Shown here: positions 15,394 to 22,883 of the stretch, in pieces
Numbering within the stretch: position 1 is the first letter of the stretch
Layout: every line of letters begins with the position of its first letter
From: JAWLCQ01 sp041687095
GTDB lineage: Bacteria; Planctomycetota; Phycisphaerae; SM23-33
Length of the DNA stretch: 64,000 nt
Direction of reading: 5' to 3'
NCBI GenBank assembly: GCA_041687095.1
Contig: JAWLCQ010000002.1
Coordinates: forward strand, 32,147 to 96,146
Notes under the pieces: model-generated
Told to the model about the DNA's origin: nothing
What the model saw: only the letters and a program-made list of their open reading frames with translations
The model's database searches: none
Program-made: the position numbers and the translations under genes

Positions 15394-16764
15394 GTGAAAA
15401 ACCTCCTGCTGATCATCGTTCTGTGCGGCCTGCAGGCAGGCTGCTCGTGGGTCAAGGACCGTTGGCCGTGGCGCGAGGAGCAGGTGCCGGTGACCGCTCC
15501 GGCCGTCGAGGCCCCTCCCGAGCCCGAGTCTCCCTCCTCGCCCCCTCTCGCCGCCGCGCCCCTCCCGGGAACGCAGGGCGACACCGCCTCCCGCCCGCCG
15601 CGCAGCCCCCTGGCGGCGGGGGATCCGAACGCGGTCCTGGCGACGCAGGCGCTGGGGAGCGGTGCGGCGCCCGTTTCGCCCCCGGACGGCTCGGGGGCAG
15701 GTGTGCCGACGGCGCCCGTCGGGGTTCCGGCCCCCGCGCCCGCCCCGGCCGAGCCCGATCCCAACGCCCAGATCGTCGCCGCCCAAGGCCTTATGATCAA
15801 TGACCGCTTCGTGTCGGTGGAGGACATGGTCCGCGCGGTCGCCCCGCTGCTGGCGGCCATCCCCGCTGACGTGAGCGAAGCGGAGTTCCGCGTCCGCGCC
15901 GCCGAGATCCTCCAGCAGGAGGTGCAGCGGCAGGTGGACCTGGGCCTCGTCCTCCCCGAGGCCAAGACCCACCTCACCGACCAGCACATCGCCTTCATCG
16001 ACGCCCAGGTCATCGAGCGCCAGCGGATGCTGATCGCCGGGTTCGACGGGTCCCGCAAGGCCACCGAGGACCACTACCGCGCCCAGGGCACCACCTTTGC
16101 GGACGTCCTGCGGCAGTACCGCGACTACATGACGGTGCAGATCTACCTCCGTACCGTCTTCGAGCCCGCCGTCTCCGTCAACCGCCGCATGCTCTGGAAC
16201 TACTACCAGGAGCACCTGCAGGACAAGTACAGCACACCCCGGACCGTGCAGATGCAGATCATCGAGGCCCCGCTGTCCGAGCACCTCAAGGGGTCCCGCC
16301 CGACGGAGGACCAGCGCAGTGAGGCCCGCGCGAAGGCCCGGGCGAAGATCGACGAGGCCCGGGCGGCGCTGAAGGCGGGCAAGGATTTCGGGGACGTCGC
16401 CAAGCAGTACTCCGCGGGCCCCTTCGCCGCCGAAGGCGGGCTCTGGCCAGCCCTGCCGGCGGGGTCCTTCCGCGAGGCCGCCGTCGAGCAGGCCGCCTTC
16501 GCCCTCGAACCCGGGGAGCACAGCGAGATCATCGAGACCGAAAGCGGGTTCTTCCTTGTCCGCGCCGCTAAGGTCACCCCCGGCGAAACCACCCGCTTCG
16601 AGGACGCCCAGGCCGACATCGAGAAGGAACTCCGCGAGCAGCAGTACCGCCGGCTCCGCACGCAGTTCTACGAACGCCTCTTCCAACGCGCCCGCCTCCA
16701 GCAGCCCCGCCAACTCGTCGAGCAGGGCGTCGAGAGGGCGGTGCAGAAGTACCGCGGGACGTAG
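15394..16764 (+). CDS. Parvulin-type peptidyl-prolyl isomerase lipoprotein (SurA/PrsA-like)
   Basis: The signal peptide KNLLLIIVLCGLQAGC ends in a lipobox (LQAG-C17), so the protein is probably membrane-anchored on the far side of the inner membrane. A Pro/Ala-rich linker to about residue 125 leads to a SurA-like helical N-domain and a parvulin rotamase domain, about residues 267-390 (TPRTVQMQIIEAPLSE, AGKDFGDVAKQYSAGPFAAEGG, IIETESGFFLVRAAKV). The family helps outer-membrane protein folding, fitting the BamA/Skp operon 6 kb away. GTG start; no ribosome site, but a promoter immediately upstream. Confidence 0.82.
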   Translation: MKNLLLIIVLCGLQAGCSWVKDRWPWREEQVPVTAPAVEAPPEPESPSSPPLAAAPLPGTQGDTASRPPRSPLAAGDPNAVLATQALGSGAAPVSPPDGSGAGVPTAPVGVPAPAPAPAEPDPNAQIVAAQGLMINDRFVSVEDMVRAVAPLLAAIPADVSEAEFRVRAAEILQQEVQRQVDLGLVLPEAKTHLTDQHIAFIDAQVIERQRMLIAGFDGSRKATEDHYRAQGTTFADVLRQYRDYMTVQIYLRTVFEPAVSVNRRMLWNYYQEHLQDKYSTPRTVQMQIIEAPLSEHLKGSRPTEDQRSEARAKARAKIDEARAALKAGKDFGDVAKQYSAGPFAAEGGLWPALPAGSFREAAVEQAAFALEPGEHSEIIETESGFFLVRAAKVTPGETTRFEDAQADIEKELREQQYRRLRTQFYERLFQRARLQQPRQLVEQGVERAVQKYRGT

Positions 16765-16930
16765 CGGAAGGCGGGGCGTTCTGGATCAGGAGCGCCAGGG
16801 AAGGGTTCCGGGCGCACGGGCGATGAGGGATCGCCGGGGCCGACTGGCGCGGGGGCGGGCTGTCCTTGCTCGCGAGGTCACCGGACCGTTCGTGCCGCGC
16901 AATACGCCCAGGTAGCTCTCGGGCGGGTGC

Positions 16931-16962
16931 CGTGGGTTGCGGAGCACGGCGGAGCAACCACG
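16931..16962. terminator. Possible bidirectional hairpin between convergent genes
   Basis: CGTGGGTTGC (16931-16940) pairs imperfectly with GCAACCACG (16954-16962) around a 13-base loop. It lies between the 3' ends of the PPIase gene and the oxidoreductase gene. There is no T-tract, so Rho-independent termination is uncertain. Confidence 0.35.
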
Positions 16963-17003
16963 TCCAACCGACACTGCCTGCGCATTACCTTCTACGCGCG
17001 TAG

Positions 17004-18020
17004 CTACTCCGCGCTCCCGTCCCACCGGTACTTCTTGACGTGCTCGACGATCTGGGTGGCCAGTTCGACGGCCGCCAGGCCCTCGGCGGCGGTGACGACG
17101 GGCGGGGCGCCGTGGACGACGGAGGCGCGGAAGGCTTCGGCCTGCTTGCGGAGGGGCTCGGAGTTCTCCTCGACGACGAGTTCCTCGACCTTGAGGAGCT
17201 TGGCGTAGTCGACGGTCCCGGCGAGTTCGGCGAGGTCGGAGACGTCCAGGTCCCGCGCCATCTGGATCAGGTCCAGGTTCTGCGCCTTGTTCACCACCAG
17301 GCCCACCTTGCGGACGTAGTCCACCGAGAGGTACGCCTCCTCGGAGAAGATCCGCATCTTCCGCTCGACCTTGATCGCCAGGCGTGAGGCCGTCACGTTC
17401 GCCACGCACCCGTTGTCGAACAACAGGCGGGCGTTGCAGATGTCCTCGTGGGGGCCCAGGACGTTGATGCCCACGGCGTGCAGGTCACGGACGCGGCCGC
17501 CGGCGAGCTTCAGGATCAGGTCCAGGTCGTGGATCATCACGTCGAGGACCACGCCCACGTCGGCGGAGCGGAAGGTGAAGGGGCTGATGCGGTGGGCCTC
17601 GATGAACTTGGGGCGGATGTCGTACTTCTCGAGGGCCAGGACCGCCGGGTTGAACCGCTCGGTGTGGCCCACCTGCACGACCGTGCCGGTCCGGGAGGCG
17701 AGGTCGATGAGCTTACGGGCGTCGGGGACGCTGTTGCTGATGGGCTTTTCGATGAGGACGGGGATGCCGGCCTCGACGAAGGGGGTGGCGGCAGCGACGT
17801 GGGCGACGGTGGGGACGGCGATGATGGCGGCGTCGACGAGGGGGACGACGTCGCGGGGGTCGCCGAAGGCCTGGCAGTCGCGCTGGCGGGCGACGCTTTG
17901 GGCGGTGGCGAGGTTGCTATCGACCACGGCGACCAGTTGGGTGTCGTCCATCTCGCTCAGGACGCGGGCGTGCAGCTTGCCCATGCGCCCCGCGCCCACC
18001 ACCGCCACTCGAAATGCCAT
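17004..18020 (-). CDS. Gfo/Idh/MocA-family oxidoreductase of the lipid A operon
   Basis: A 338-residue protein with N-terminal NAD(P) motif AVVGAGRMGKLHARVL, the conserved lysine motif PVLIEKPISNSV (about residue 95), and a C-terminal substrate domain ending in AAEGLAAVELATQIVEHV. Substrate unknown. It is the last gene of the bamA-lpx operon, 118 bases after an lpxA gene. In some bacteria a related enzyme, GnnA, oxidises UDP-GlcNAc at C3 so that amide-linked lipid A can be made, but I see no GnnB-type aminotransferase beside it. Treat the GnnA role as a hypothesis. Confidence 0.8.
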   Translation of the reverse strand: MAFRVAVVGAGRMGKLHARVLSEMDDTQLVAVVDSNLATAQSVARQRDCQAFGDPRDVVPLVDAAIIAVPTVAHVAAATPFVEAGIPVLIEKPISNSVPDARKLIDLASRTGTVVQVGHTERFNPAVLALEKYDIRPKFIEAHRISPFTFRSADVGVVLDVMIHDLDLILKLAGGRVRDLHAVGINVLGPHEDICNARLLFDNGCVANVTASRLAIKVERKMRIFSEEAYLSVDYVRKVGLVVNKAQNLDLIQMARDLDVSDLAELAGTVDYAKLLKVEELVVEENSEPLRKQAEAFRASVVHGAPPVVTAAEGLAAVELATQIVEHVKKYRWDGSAE

Positions 18021-18138
18021 CGTTGCCTCCTCTGTCCTCTCGGGGTGCCGGCCTTGGGTGCTGCCCGCGACACGCCCAGGCCCCGGGAAAAGGGGGCTTG
18101 GGGGGGCACCCCGGTCATGTTCGCTCGTGCGGAATCTC

Positions 18139-18999
18139 TCAGCCCCAGTACTCGGGGGGCAGGTACTGCTTGGCCTCGGGGGGGATGCGGCCGCGGAACG
18201 TCTCGCGGTGCCGCCCGTACACGCCCTGGAGGGAGCGTTGGCAGAACTCGCAGAGGTTCGAGACCTCGCCCTCGACGCCCATGTTGACGAGTTGCTCGAT
18301 CTTGGTCTGCAGGGCGGCCTCGTCGTCGAAGAGTTCGCGGAGGGCGCGGCGGAGTTCGGCCTCCTCGCCCGCGGGCAGGTTCGCCCGGGCGATGCCCGCC
18401 TGGTGTACGCCACGCACGCCGGGCCCGGCGAGGTCCAGGTCCTCGCTGAAGAAGACGGTGTAGGGGGGCACGTCGCGGCGGACGGGCGTCCGCGGGCCCA
18501 CGCGGGCGAAGCGCCCGACGGTGGCGAAGTGATGCACGCCCGCCATGTCGCCGATCACCGCCCCCGTCTCCACCCGGATGTGCCCCGCCAGCAGCACGTG
18601 CCTCCCCAGGTGCGTGCGGTCGTCCACGTAGCAGTCGTGGGCCACGTGCGCTCCGTCGAGGAGCAGGTTGTCGTCCCCGACGCGGGTGAGCCAGCCGCCG
18701 ACGGCCGTGCCGATGTGGGCGGTGACGTTGCGCCCAAAGTGGTTGCGGTGGCCGACCTGGAGGAGGGCGGCCTCGCCGGTGTACTTGAGGTCCTGGGGCA
18801 GCGCGCCGAAGACGCAGCCCTCCTCGAGGGTGTTGTCGGACCCGATGGAGGTGTGCCCGGTGATGGAGACGCGGCGGACGAGGCGGGTGCGGGGCCCGAT
18901 GGTCACGTGGGGCCCGATCACGCAGTAGGGCCCGACCTCCGCATCGGGGGCGATGCGGGCGGCGGGGTCGATCTCGCGAAGGACGATGACCTCGGGCAT
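18139..18999 (-). CDS. lpxA: LpxA acyl-[ACP]--UDP-N-acetylglucosamine O-acyltransferase
   Basis: A 286-residue left-handed beta-helix protein with hexapeptide repeats (for example VGPYCVIGPHVTIGP). It has the LpxA-specific LPQDLKYTGE, DDNLLLDGAHVAHDC with the catalytic histidine, and AGVHHFATVGRFARVG. First committed step of lipid A synthesis. The C-terminal part is unusually long and contains NLCEFCQRSLQGVYGR. ATG 18999 overlaps the stop of the preceding lpxA-like gene (TGATG), implying coupled translation. Confidence 0.87.
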   Translation of the reverse strand: MPEVIVLREIDPAARIAPDAEVGPYCVIGPHVTIGPRTRLVRRVSITGHTSIGSDNTLEEGCVFGALPQDLKYTGEAALLQVGHRNHFGRNVTAHIGTAVGGWLTRVGDDNLLLDGAHVAHDCYVDDRTHLGRHVLLAGHIRVETGAVIGDMAGVHHFATVGRFARVGPRTPVRRDVPPYTVFFSEDLDLAGPGVRGVHQAGIARANLPAGEEAELRRALRELFDDEAALQTKIEQLVNMGVEGEVSNLCEFCQRSLQGVYGRHRETFRGRIPPEAKQYLPPEYWG

Positions 19000-19751
19000 C
19001 ACGCGCCCCTCTCCGCGCCCTCGATCGATTCGAGGAGGCGGCGGATGTGCGGGTTGCCGGGCCTCGTCTCGCGGAGGCGCTTCAGGGCGTCGGGGTCGAC
19101 CCGCCCGGTGGAGTTGAACAGCTCGCGGAAGACGTCCTTGAGGATGCGGATGTCGTCGTCGCCGAACCCGCACTTGCGGAGCTTGTGGGTGTTGACCCCG
19201 CGAACGCGGAAGGGGCAGCCCTGGACCATGGCGAACGGCGGCGTGTCGCGGTCGATGCCGGTGTAGGCGGCGATGAACGTGTAGGTTCCGACGGTGACTC
19301 CGGGGTCGACGGTGGAGAACCCGCTGGTGTGGGTGTAGTCCTGGAGGATGGCCCCGGGTCCGACGTGGGTGACGTTGGCGAGGATGCAGTGGTCGGCGAC
19401 GATGGCGGAGACGCCCACGGAGCTGTCGATCATCAGGAGGTTGTCGTTGCCCACGCGGGTGGGCTCCCCGACCCCGCCGTAGACGGTGACGTGCTCGCGG
19501 AAGGCGTTGGCGTCGCCGATGCGGACGGATCCGTCCTCCCCGCTCGCCCCGGCGATGCCGATGACGGCCATCGGGAACACGTGGTTCCGCTCCCCGAGGA
19601 CGGTGTCCCCGACGATGGTGACGTTGTTCTCGATGATGCAGCCCGTCCCGAGGCGGACGCGGGGCCCGATGTAGCTGAAGGGCCCGACGACGACGTCGGC
19701 GGCGAGTTGGGCTCCGGGTTCGACAATAGCCTGCGGAGAGATACGCGACAT
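18999..19751 (-). CDS. LpxA-like acyltransferase paralog lacking the catalytic histidine
   Basis: A 250-residue protein with hexapeptide beta-helix and LpxA-type C-terminal helices (GVNTHKLRKCGFGDDDIR). Alignment to the LpxA core gives NDNLLMIDSSVGVSA where LpxA has the AHIAHDC catalytic segment, so the active histidine is missing; the QDLKYxGE loop is also replaced (AGASGEDGS). It may act on another acceptor, be non-enzymatic, or partner with the adjacent intact LpxA. It starts at ATG 19751, 22 bases after the lpxC-fabZ stop, and overlaps the next gene by one base. This is a paralog by recognition; its function is not inferred. Confidence 0.82.
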   Translation of the reverse strand: MSRISPQAIVEPGAQLAADVVVGPFSYIGPRVRLGTGCIIENNVTIVGDTVLGERNHVFPMAVIGIAGASGEDGSVRIGDANAFREHVTVYGGVGEPTRVGNDNLLMIDSSVGVSAIVADHCILANVTHVGPGAILQDYTHTSGFSTVDPGVTVGTYTFIAAYTGIDRDTPPFAMVQGCPFRVRGVNTHKLRKCGFGDDDIRILKDVFRELFNSTGRVDPDALKRLRETRPGNPHIRRLLESIEGAERGA

Positions 19752-19773
19752 GGAGGCTCCCGAGGGACGAGGG

Positions 19774-21084
19774 TCAGACCGGCTCGTCGTCCACCAGCAT
19801 GAACTTGATTTCGGCCTCGGCGGCGAGGTCCTTCCCGACGTAGGCGCAGCACTTGCAGTGCCCGGTCCGCGTGCGGACGTGCAGGGCCTCGGCCTCGAGG
19901 ATCAACTGGTCCCCGGGCCGCACCGGCCGGCGCATCTTCACGCGGTCCATGGACAGCAGGACGGCGATCTTGCCCGTGTGCTCCAGCCGCCGCGACAGCA
20001 GGATTCCCGACAGTTGCGCCAGGGCCTCCAGGATCATCACGCCCGGCATGATGGGCTGGCCGGGGTAGTGGCCCTGGAAGAAGGGCTCGTTGATCGAGAC
20101 GTTCTTGACCCCGACGGCCCGGCGGTCGCCGTCGATCTCCAGCACGCGGTCCACCATCAGCACCGGGTAGCGGTGCTTGAGGATCCGCATGACCCGGCGG
20201 ATGTCCATGACGGGCTCGCCCGTCAGGATGCGTTCCTTGGTTCGCGCGTCGATGGCCTCCTGGAGCTTGCGGACGAGCTGGTGGTTCAGCTCGTGCCCGC
20301 TCTTGTAGGCGACGATGCGCCCGCAGAGGCGGCGGCCCAGCAGGGCGATGTCGCCCACCAGGTCGCACACCTTGTGCCGCGCGTGTTCGTCAGGGAACCG
20401 CAGCGGGTCCCCGAGCGGTCCCGTCTCGCCCATGACGACGATCTCGGAGGGCGTGAGGTGGGCGCCCATCCCGCGGGCCTGGAACTCCTTGGCCTCGGCC
20501 TCGAGGAGGAAGGTGCGGGCGGGGGCGATCCGCGTCGCGAAGTCGTCCTTGCCCAGGCGGAACCCCAGGACCTGCCGCCCGATCGACGGGACCGACCCGT
20601 AGTCCAGATCGTACAGGATGTCCAGGTGGTCGCTGGGGCCCGGGAGGGCGGCGAGCATGGCCTCGCCCTCGCTGACGGCGACGGGGCGGTCGATCACGTG
20701 GACCTTCCGCTCGGCCTTTTGCTCGACGATCCCCGCCTGCTGCAGGGCCTCGACGAACGGCAGGGGCGACCCGTCGGTGGAGGGGGTCTCCTCGGCGGAT
20801 ACCTCGATGGTCAGGTTGTCCAGGTCCAGCCCCCACACGGCCGCCATCACGTGCTCGATCGTCTCCACCGACACCGTGCCGTTCTTGATGCTGGTGCGGC
20901 GGGCGCGTTTGGCGAGGTTGCCGATGTGGACCCCGATCCGGACCGGGGTGGGCAGGTCGGAGCGGACGAACGCCACGCCCGCGTCCTCGGGCGCAGGGAG
21001 GAACCGCAGGCGGCAGTTCTCGCCGCCGAAGAGGCCCCGGCCCTGCACGAGAGCAGGCTCACGAATGGTCTTTTGCAGACTCAA
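19774..21084 (-). CDS. lpxC-fabZ: LpxC-FabZ fusion (lipid A deacetylase / hydroxyacyl-ACP dehydratase)
   Basis: The N-terminal LpxC (about residues 1-285) has zinc ligand H78 in VETIEHVMAAVWGLD and the DEHARHKVCDLVGD motif; it deacetylates UDP-3-O-acyl-GlcNAc. The C-terminal FabZ (about 290-436) has HRYPVLMVDRVLEIDG and the active site GHYPGQPIMPGVMILEALAQ. The fusion is known in Bacteroidetes and some Planctomycetes, coupling lipid A to fatty-acid flow. The start is TTG 21084 (SLQKTIREP), inside the end of lpxD with a 26-base overlap; no ATG fits. Confidence 0.93.
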   Translation of the reverse strand: MSLQKTIREPALVQGRGLFGGENCRLRFLPAPEDAGVAFVRSDLPTPVRIGVHIGNLAKRARRTSIKNGTVSVETIEHVMAAVWGLDLDNLTIEVSAEETPSTDGSPLPFVEALQQAGIVEQKAERKVHVIDRPVAVSEGEAMLAALPGPSDHLDILYDLDYGSVPSIGRQVLGFRLGKDDFATRIAPARTFLLEAEAKEFQARGMGAHLTPSEIVVMGETGPLGDPLRFPDEHARHKVCDLVGDIALLGRRLCGRIVAYKSGHELNHQLVRKLQEAIDARTKERILTGEPVMDIRRVMRILKHRYPVLMVDRVLEIDGDRRAVGVKNVSINEPFFQGHYPGQPIMPGVMILEALAQLSGILLSRRLEHTGKIAVLLSMDRVKMRRPVRPGDQLILEAEALHVRTRTGHCKCCAYVGKDLAAEAEIKFMLVDDEPV

Positions 21085-22114
21085 GCGACTGTACCTTCGC
21101 TTCCAGTTCCTTCACCCGCTTGATCAGGTCGGGCAGCTTGGGCAGGGCGAGCACCACACGCATCTCGTCCTTCGCCGGCCGCGCCGGGATGCCGCCCATG
21201 ATCTCGCCCGACGGGACGTCCTGGGCGATGGCCCCGAAGGCCGTCACCTGTACGCCCGATCCCAACGTGGTGTTGTCCCGGATCCCGGCGTGCCCGCCCA
21301 GGACCACGTAGTCCCCGAGCTTGGCGCTGCCCGCGATGCCCACGAGGCCCGCGATGAGGCAGCCGCGGCCCATCTCGACGTTGTGGGCCACCTGCACCAG
21401 GTTGTCGATCTTCGTCCCCGTCCCCACCCGCGTGACCCCGAACTTCGCACGGTCCACGCAGGCGCAGGCGCCGATCTCCACGTCATCCTCGACCACCACC
21501 GTCCCCACGTGGGGGACCTTGTGGTGCACGCCCCCGCGGGTGTAGTACCCGAACCCGTCCTGGCCGATGACGCTGTTGGCCCCCAGGCGCACGCGGTCGC
21601 CCAGGGTGCAGTCGGCCTTGACGACGACGCCCTCATGCAGGACGCAGGCGGCCCCGACGCGGACGTTGCGGCCGATCCGCACCCCCGCGCACAGGGCTGT
21701 CCCGGGGCCGATGACGGCCCCGGCGGCGATGCTCACGTGGGGTCCGACCGCCACGCCCTCCCCAAGCTGGGCCTGGTGGTGGACGTCGGCGGTGGAGTGC
21801 ACGCCCAGGGGCGGGAGGTCCTCGGGGGGGGCGATCATCGCCAGGAAGCGTGCGAGGCCCTCCTGCACGTCGTCCACGCGGATGAGGGGCATGGGCAGGG
21901 CGGCCCCGGCGGGGGGGTGCTTGCCGACGAGGGCGGCGGCGGCGCGGCTGTGGGGGAGGCGGGCGGCGCGCTTCTCATCGGCGGCGAACGTCAGATCGGT
22001 CGGTCCGGCGAGGTCGAGGGCGGCGATGCCCTCGACGCGAACGGACGGATCGCCCTCGACGCGGCCGGCGAGGGCGGTGGCGATCTCGGCAACAGTGAGT
22101 GTGAATTGCGGCAT
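21059..22114 (-). CDS. lpxD: UDP-3-O-acylglucosamine N-acyltransferase
   Basis: A 351-residue protein. The N-terminal domain (about 1-105) is LpxD-specific (LDLAGPTDLTFAADEKRAA). The beta-helix follows, with QDGFGYYTRGGVHHKVPHVG, KIDNLVQVAHNVEMGRGC carrying the catalytic histidine, and GGHAGIRDNTTLGSG. The C-terminal end is a helix likely to be coiled (LIKRVKELEAKVQSLES). Third enzyme of the Raetz pathway. Start ATG 22114 (MPQFTLTV), 39 bases after the skp stop. Confidence 0.94.
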   Translation of the reverse strand: MPQFTLTVAEIATALAGRVEGDPSVRVEGIAALDLAGPTDLTFAADEKRAARLPHSRAAAALVGKHPPAGAALPMPLIRVDDVQEGLARFLAMIAPPEDLPPLGVHSTADVHHQAQLGEGVAVGPHVSIAAGAVIGPGTALCAGVRIGRNVRVGAACVLHEGVVVKADCTLGDRVRLGANSVIGQDGFGYYTRGGVHHKVPHVGTVVVEDDVEIGACACVDRAKFGVTRVGTGTKIDNLVQVAHNVEMGRGCLIAGLVGIAGSAKLGDYVVLGGHAGIRDNTTLGSGVQVTAFGAIAQDVPSGEIMGGIPARPAKDEMRVVLALPKLPDLIKRVKELEAKVQSLESAKDHS

Positions 22115-22153
22115 GGCGGGTCTGGCCACCTCCGGGTGCAAGCGTCCGCGGGG

Positions 22154-22771
22154 TCAGGGCGCCTTGCTGTATGAGGTGTTCAGATAGGACAGGACGTCTT
22201 CGGTGATGTCCAGCCGCTCGTCATGCCACAGCACGTGCTTGGAGGAGATCACCCGGGCGAGTTCGGGCGAGGAGCGGGTGGGCGGATCCTTGCGGTCGAA
22301 GTAGAGTACCAGGTCCAGCCCACGGGTGCGGGCGACGGTGCCCACGCCCTGGAGGATCTCGCGGTAGAGCTGGTTGGTCAGGCGGTGGTGCTCGCGGAGC
22401 ATCTTGGCCTGCTGGAGTTCCTTCCAGCCCTTGAGTTCGAAGGCGGCCTGCTCGGCGTCGTCGAGGCGCTTGGTGTACTCGGGGCTGTCGGGCTGGAGGC
22501 CCTGGAGGACCTGCTGCATCCGTTCGAGGTTCTGCTCGCGGGCGGCGCCTTCGGCCTGGACGGCCTCACGCTGCTTCTCCAGGTTGCTCATCATGTCGCG
22601 AGCCTTCTGGAAGTTGTCGAGCAGGTCCATGACGTCGCAGACGGCGAGGCGGGTGGGGCTGGCCGCCGCCGGGGCCTGGGCCGGGGCCGGCTGCCCCGCC
22701 AGTTCGCTCACCAGCAGCGTCGCCGCCGCCATCAACGCCAGTACGATCACCAGGGAACGGATTCGGTTCAT
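22154..22771 (-). CDS. skp: Skp/OmpH-family periplasmic chaperone
   Basis: A 205-residue protein with a signal peptide (about 1-33, SLVIVLALMAAATLLVSELA then QPAPAQA) and an OmpH-type body: AVCDVMDLLDNFQKARDMMS, a long charged coiled coil (EKQREAVQAEGAAREQNLER, QQAKMLREHHRLTNQLYREI) and a C-terminal strand region (LDLVLYFDRKDP). Skp holds unfolded outer-membrane proteins for the Bam complex. It lies directly after bamA and before lpxD, the classical order. Confidence 0.86.
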   Translation of the reverse strand: MNRIRSLVIVLALMAAATLLVSELAGQPAPAQAPAAASPTRLAVCDVMDLLDNFQKARDMMSNLEKQREAVQAEGAAREQNLERMQQVLQGLQPDSPEYTKRLDDAEQAAFELKGWKELQQAKMLREHHRLTNQLYREILQGVGTVARTRGLDLVLYFDRKDPPTRSSPELARVISSKHVLWHDERLDITEDVLSYLNTSYSKAP

Positions 22772-22883
22772 GTCCTCACACCTCTCTGCACGCCGCCGGA
22801 CCGGCGGACTCCATGCGCGACCCGCCGGGGCCCCAGCATCGGCGGCCCGGCGGCGATCCTGCGGGGAGGGTAGCAGGTCGGGA

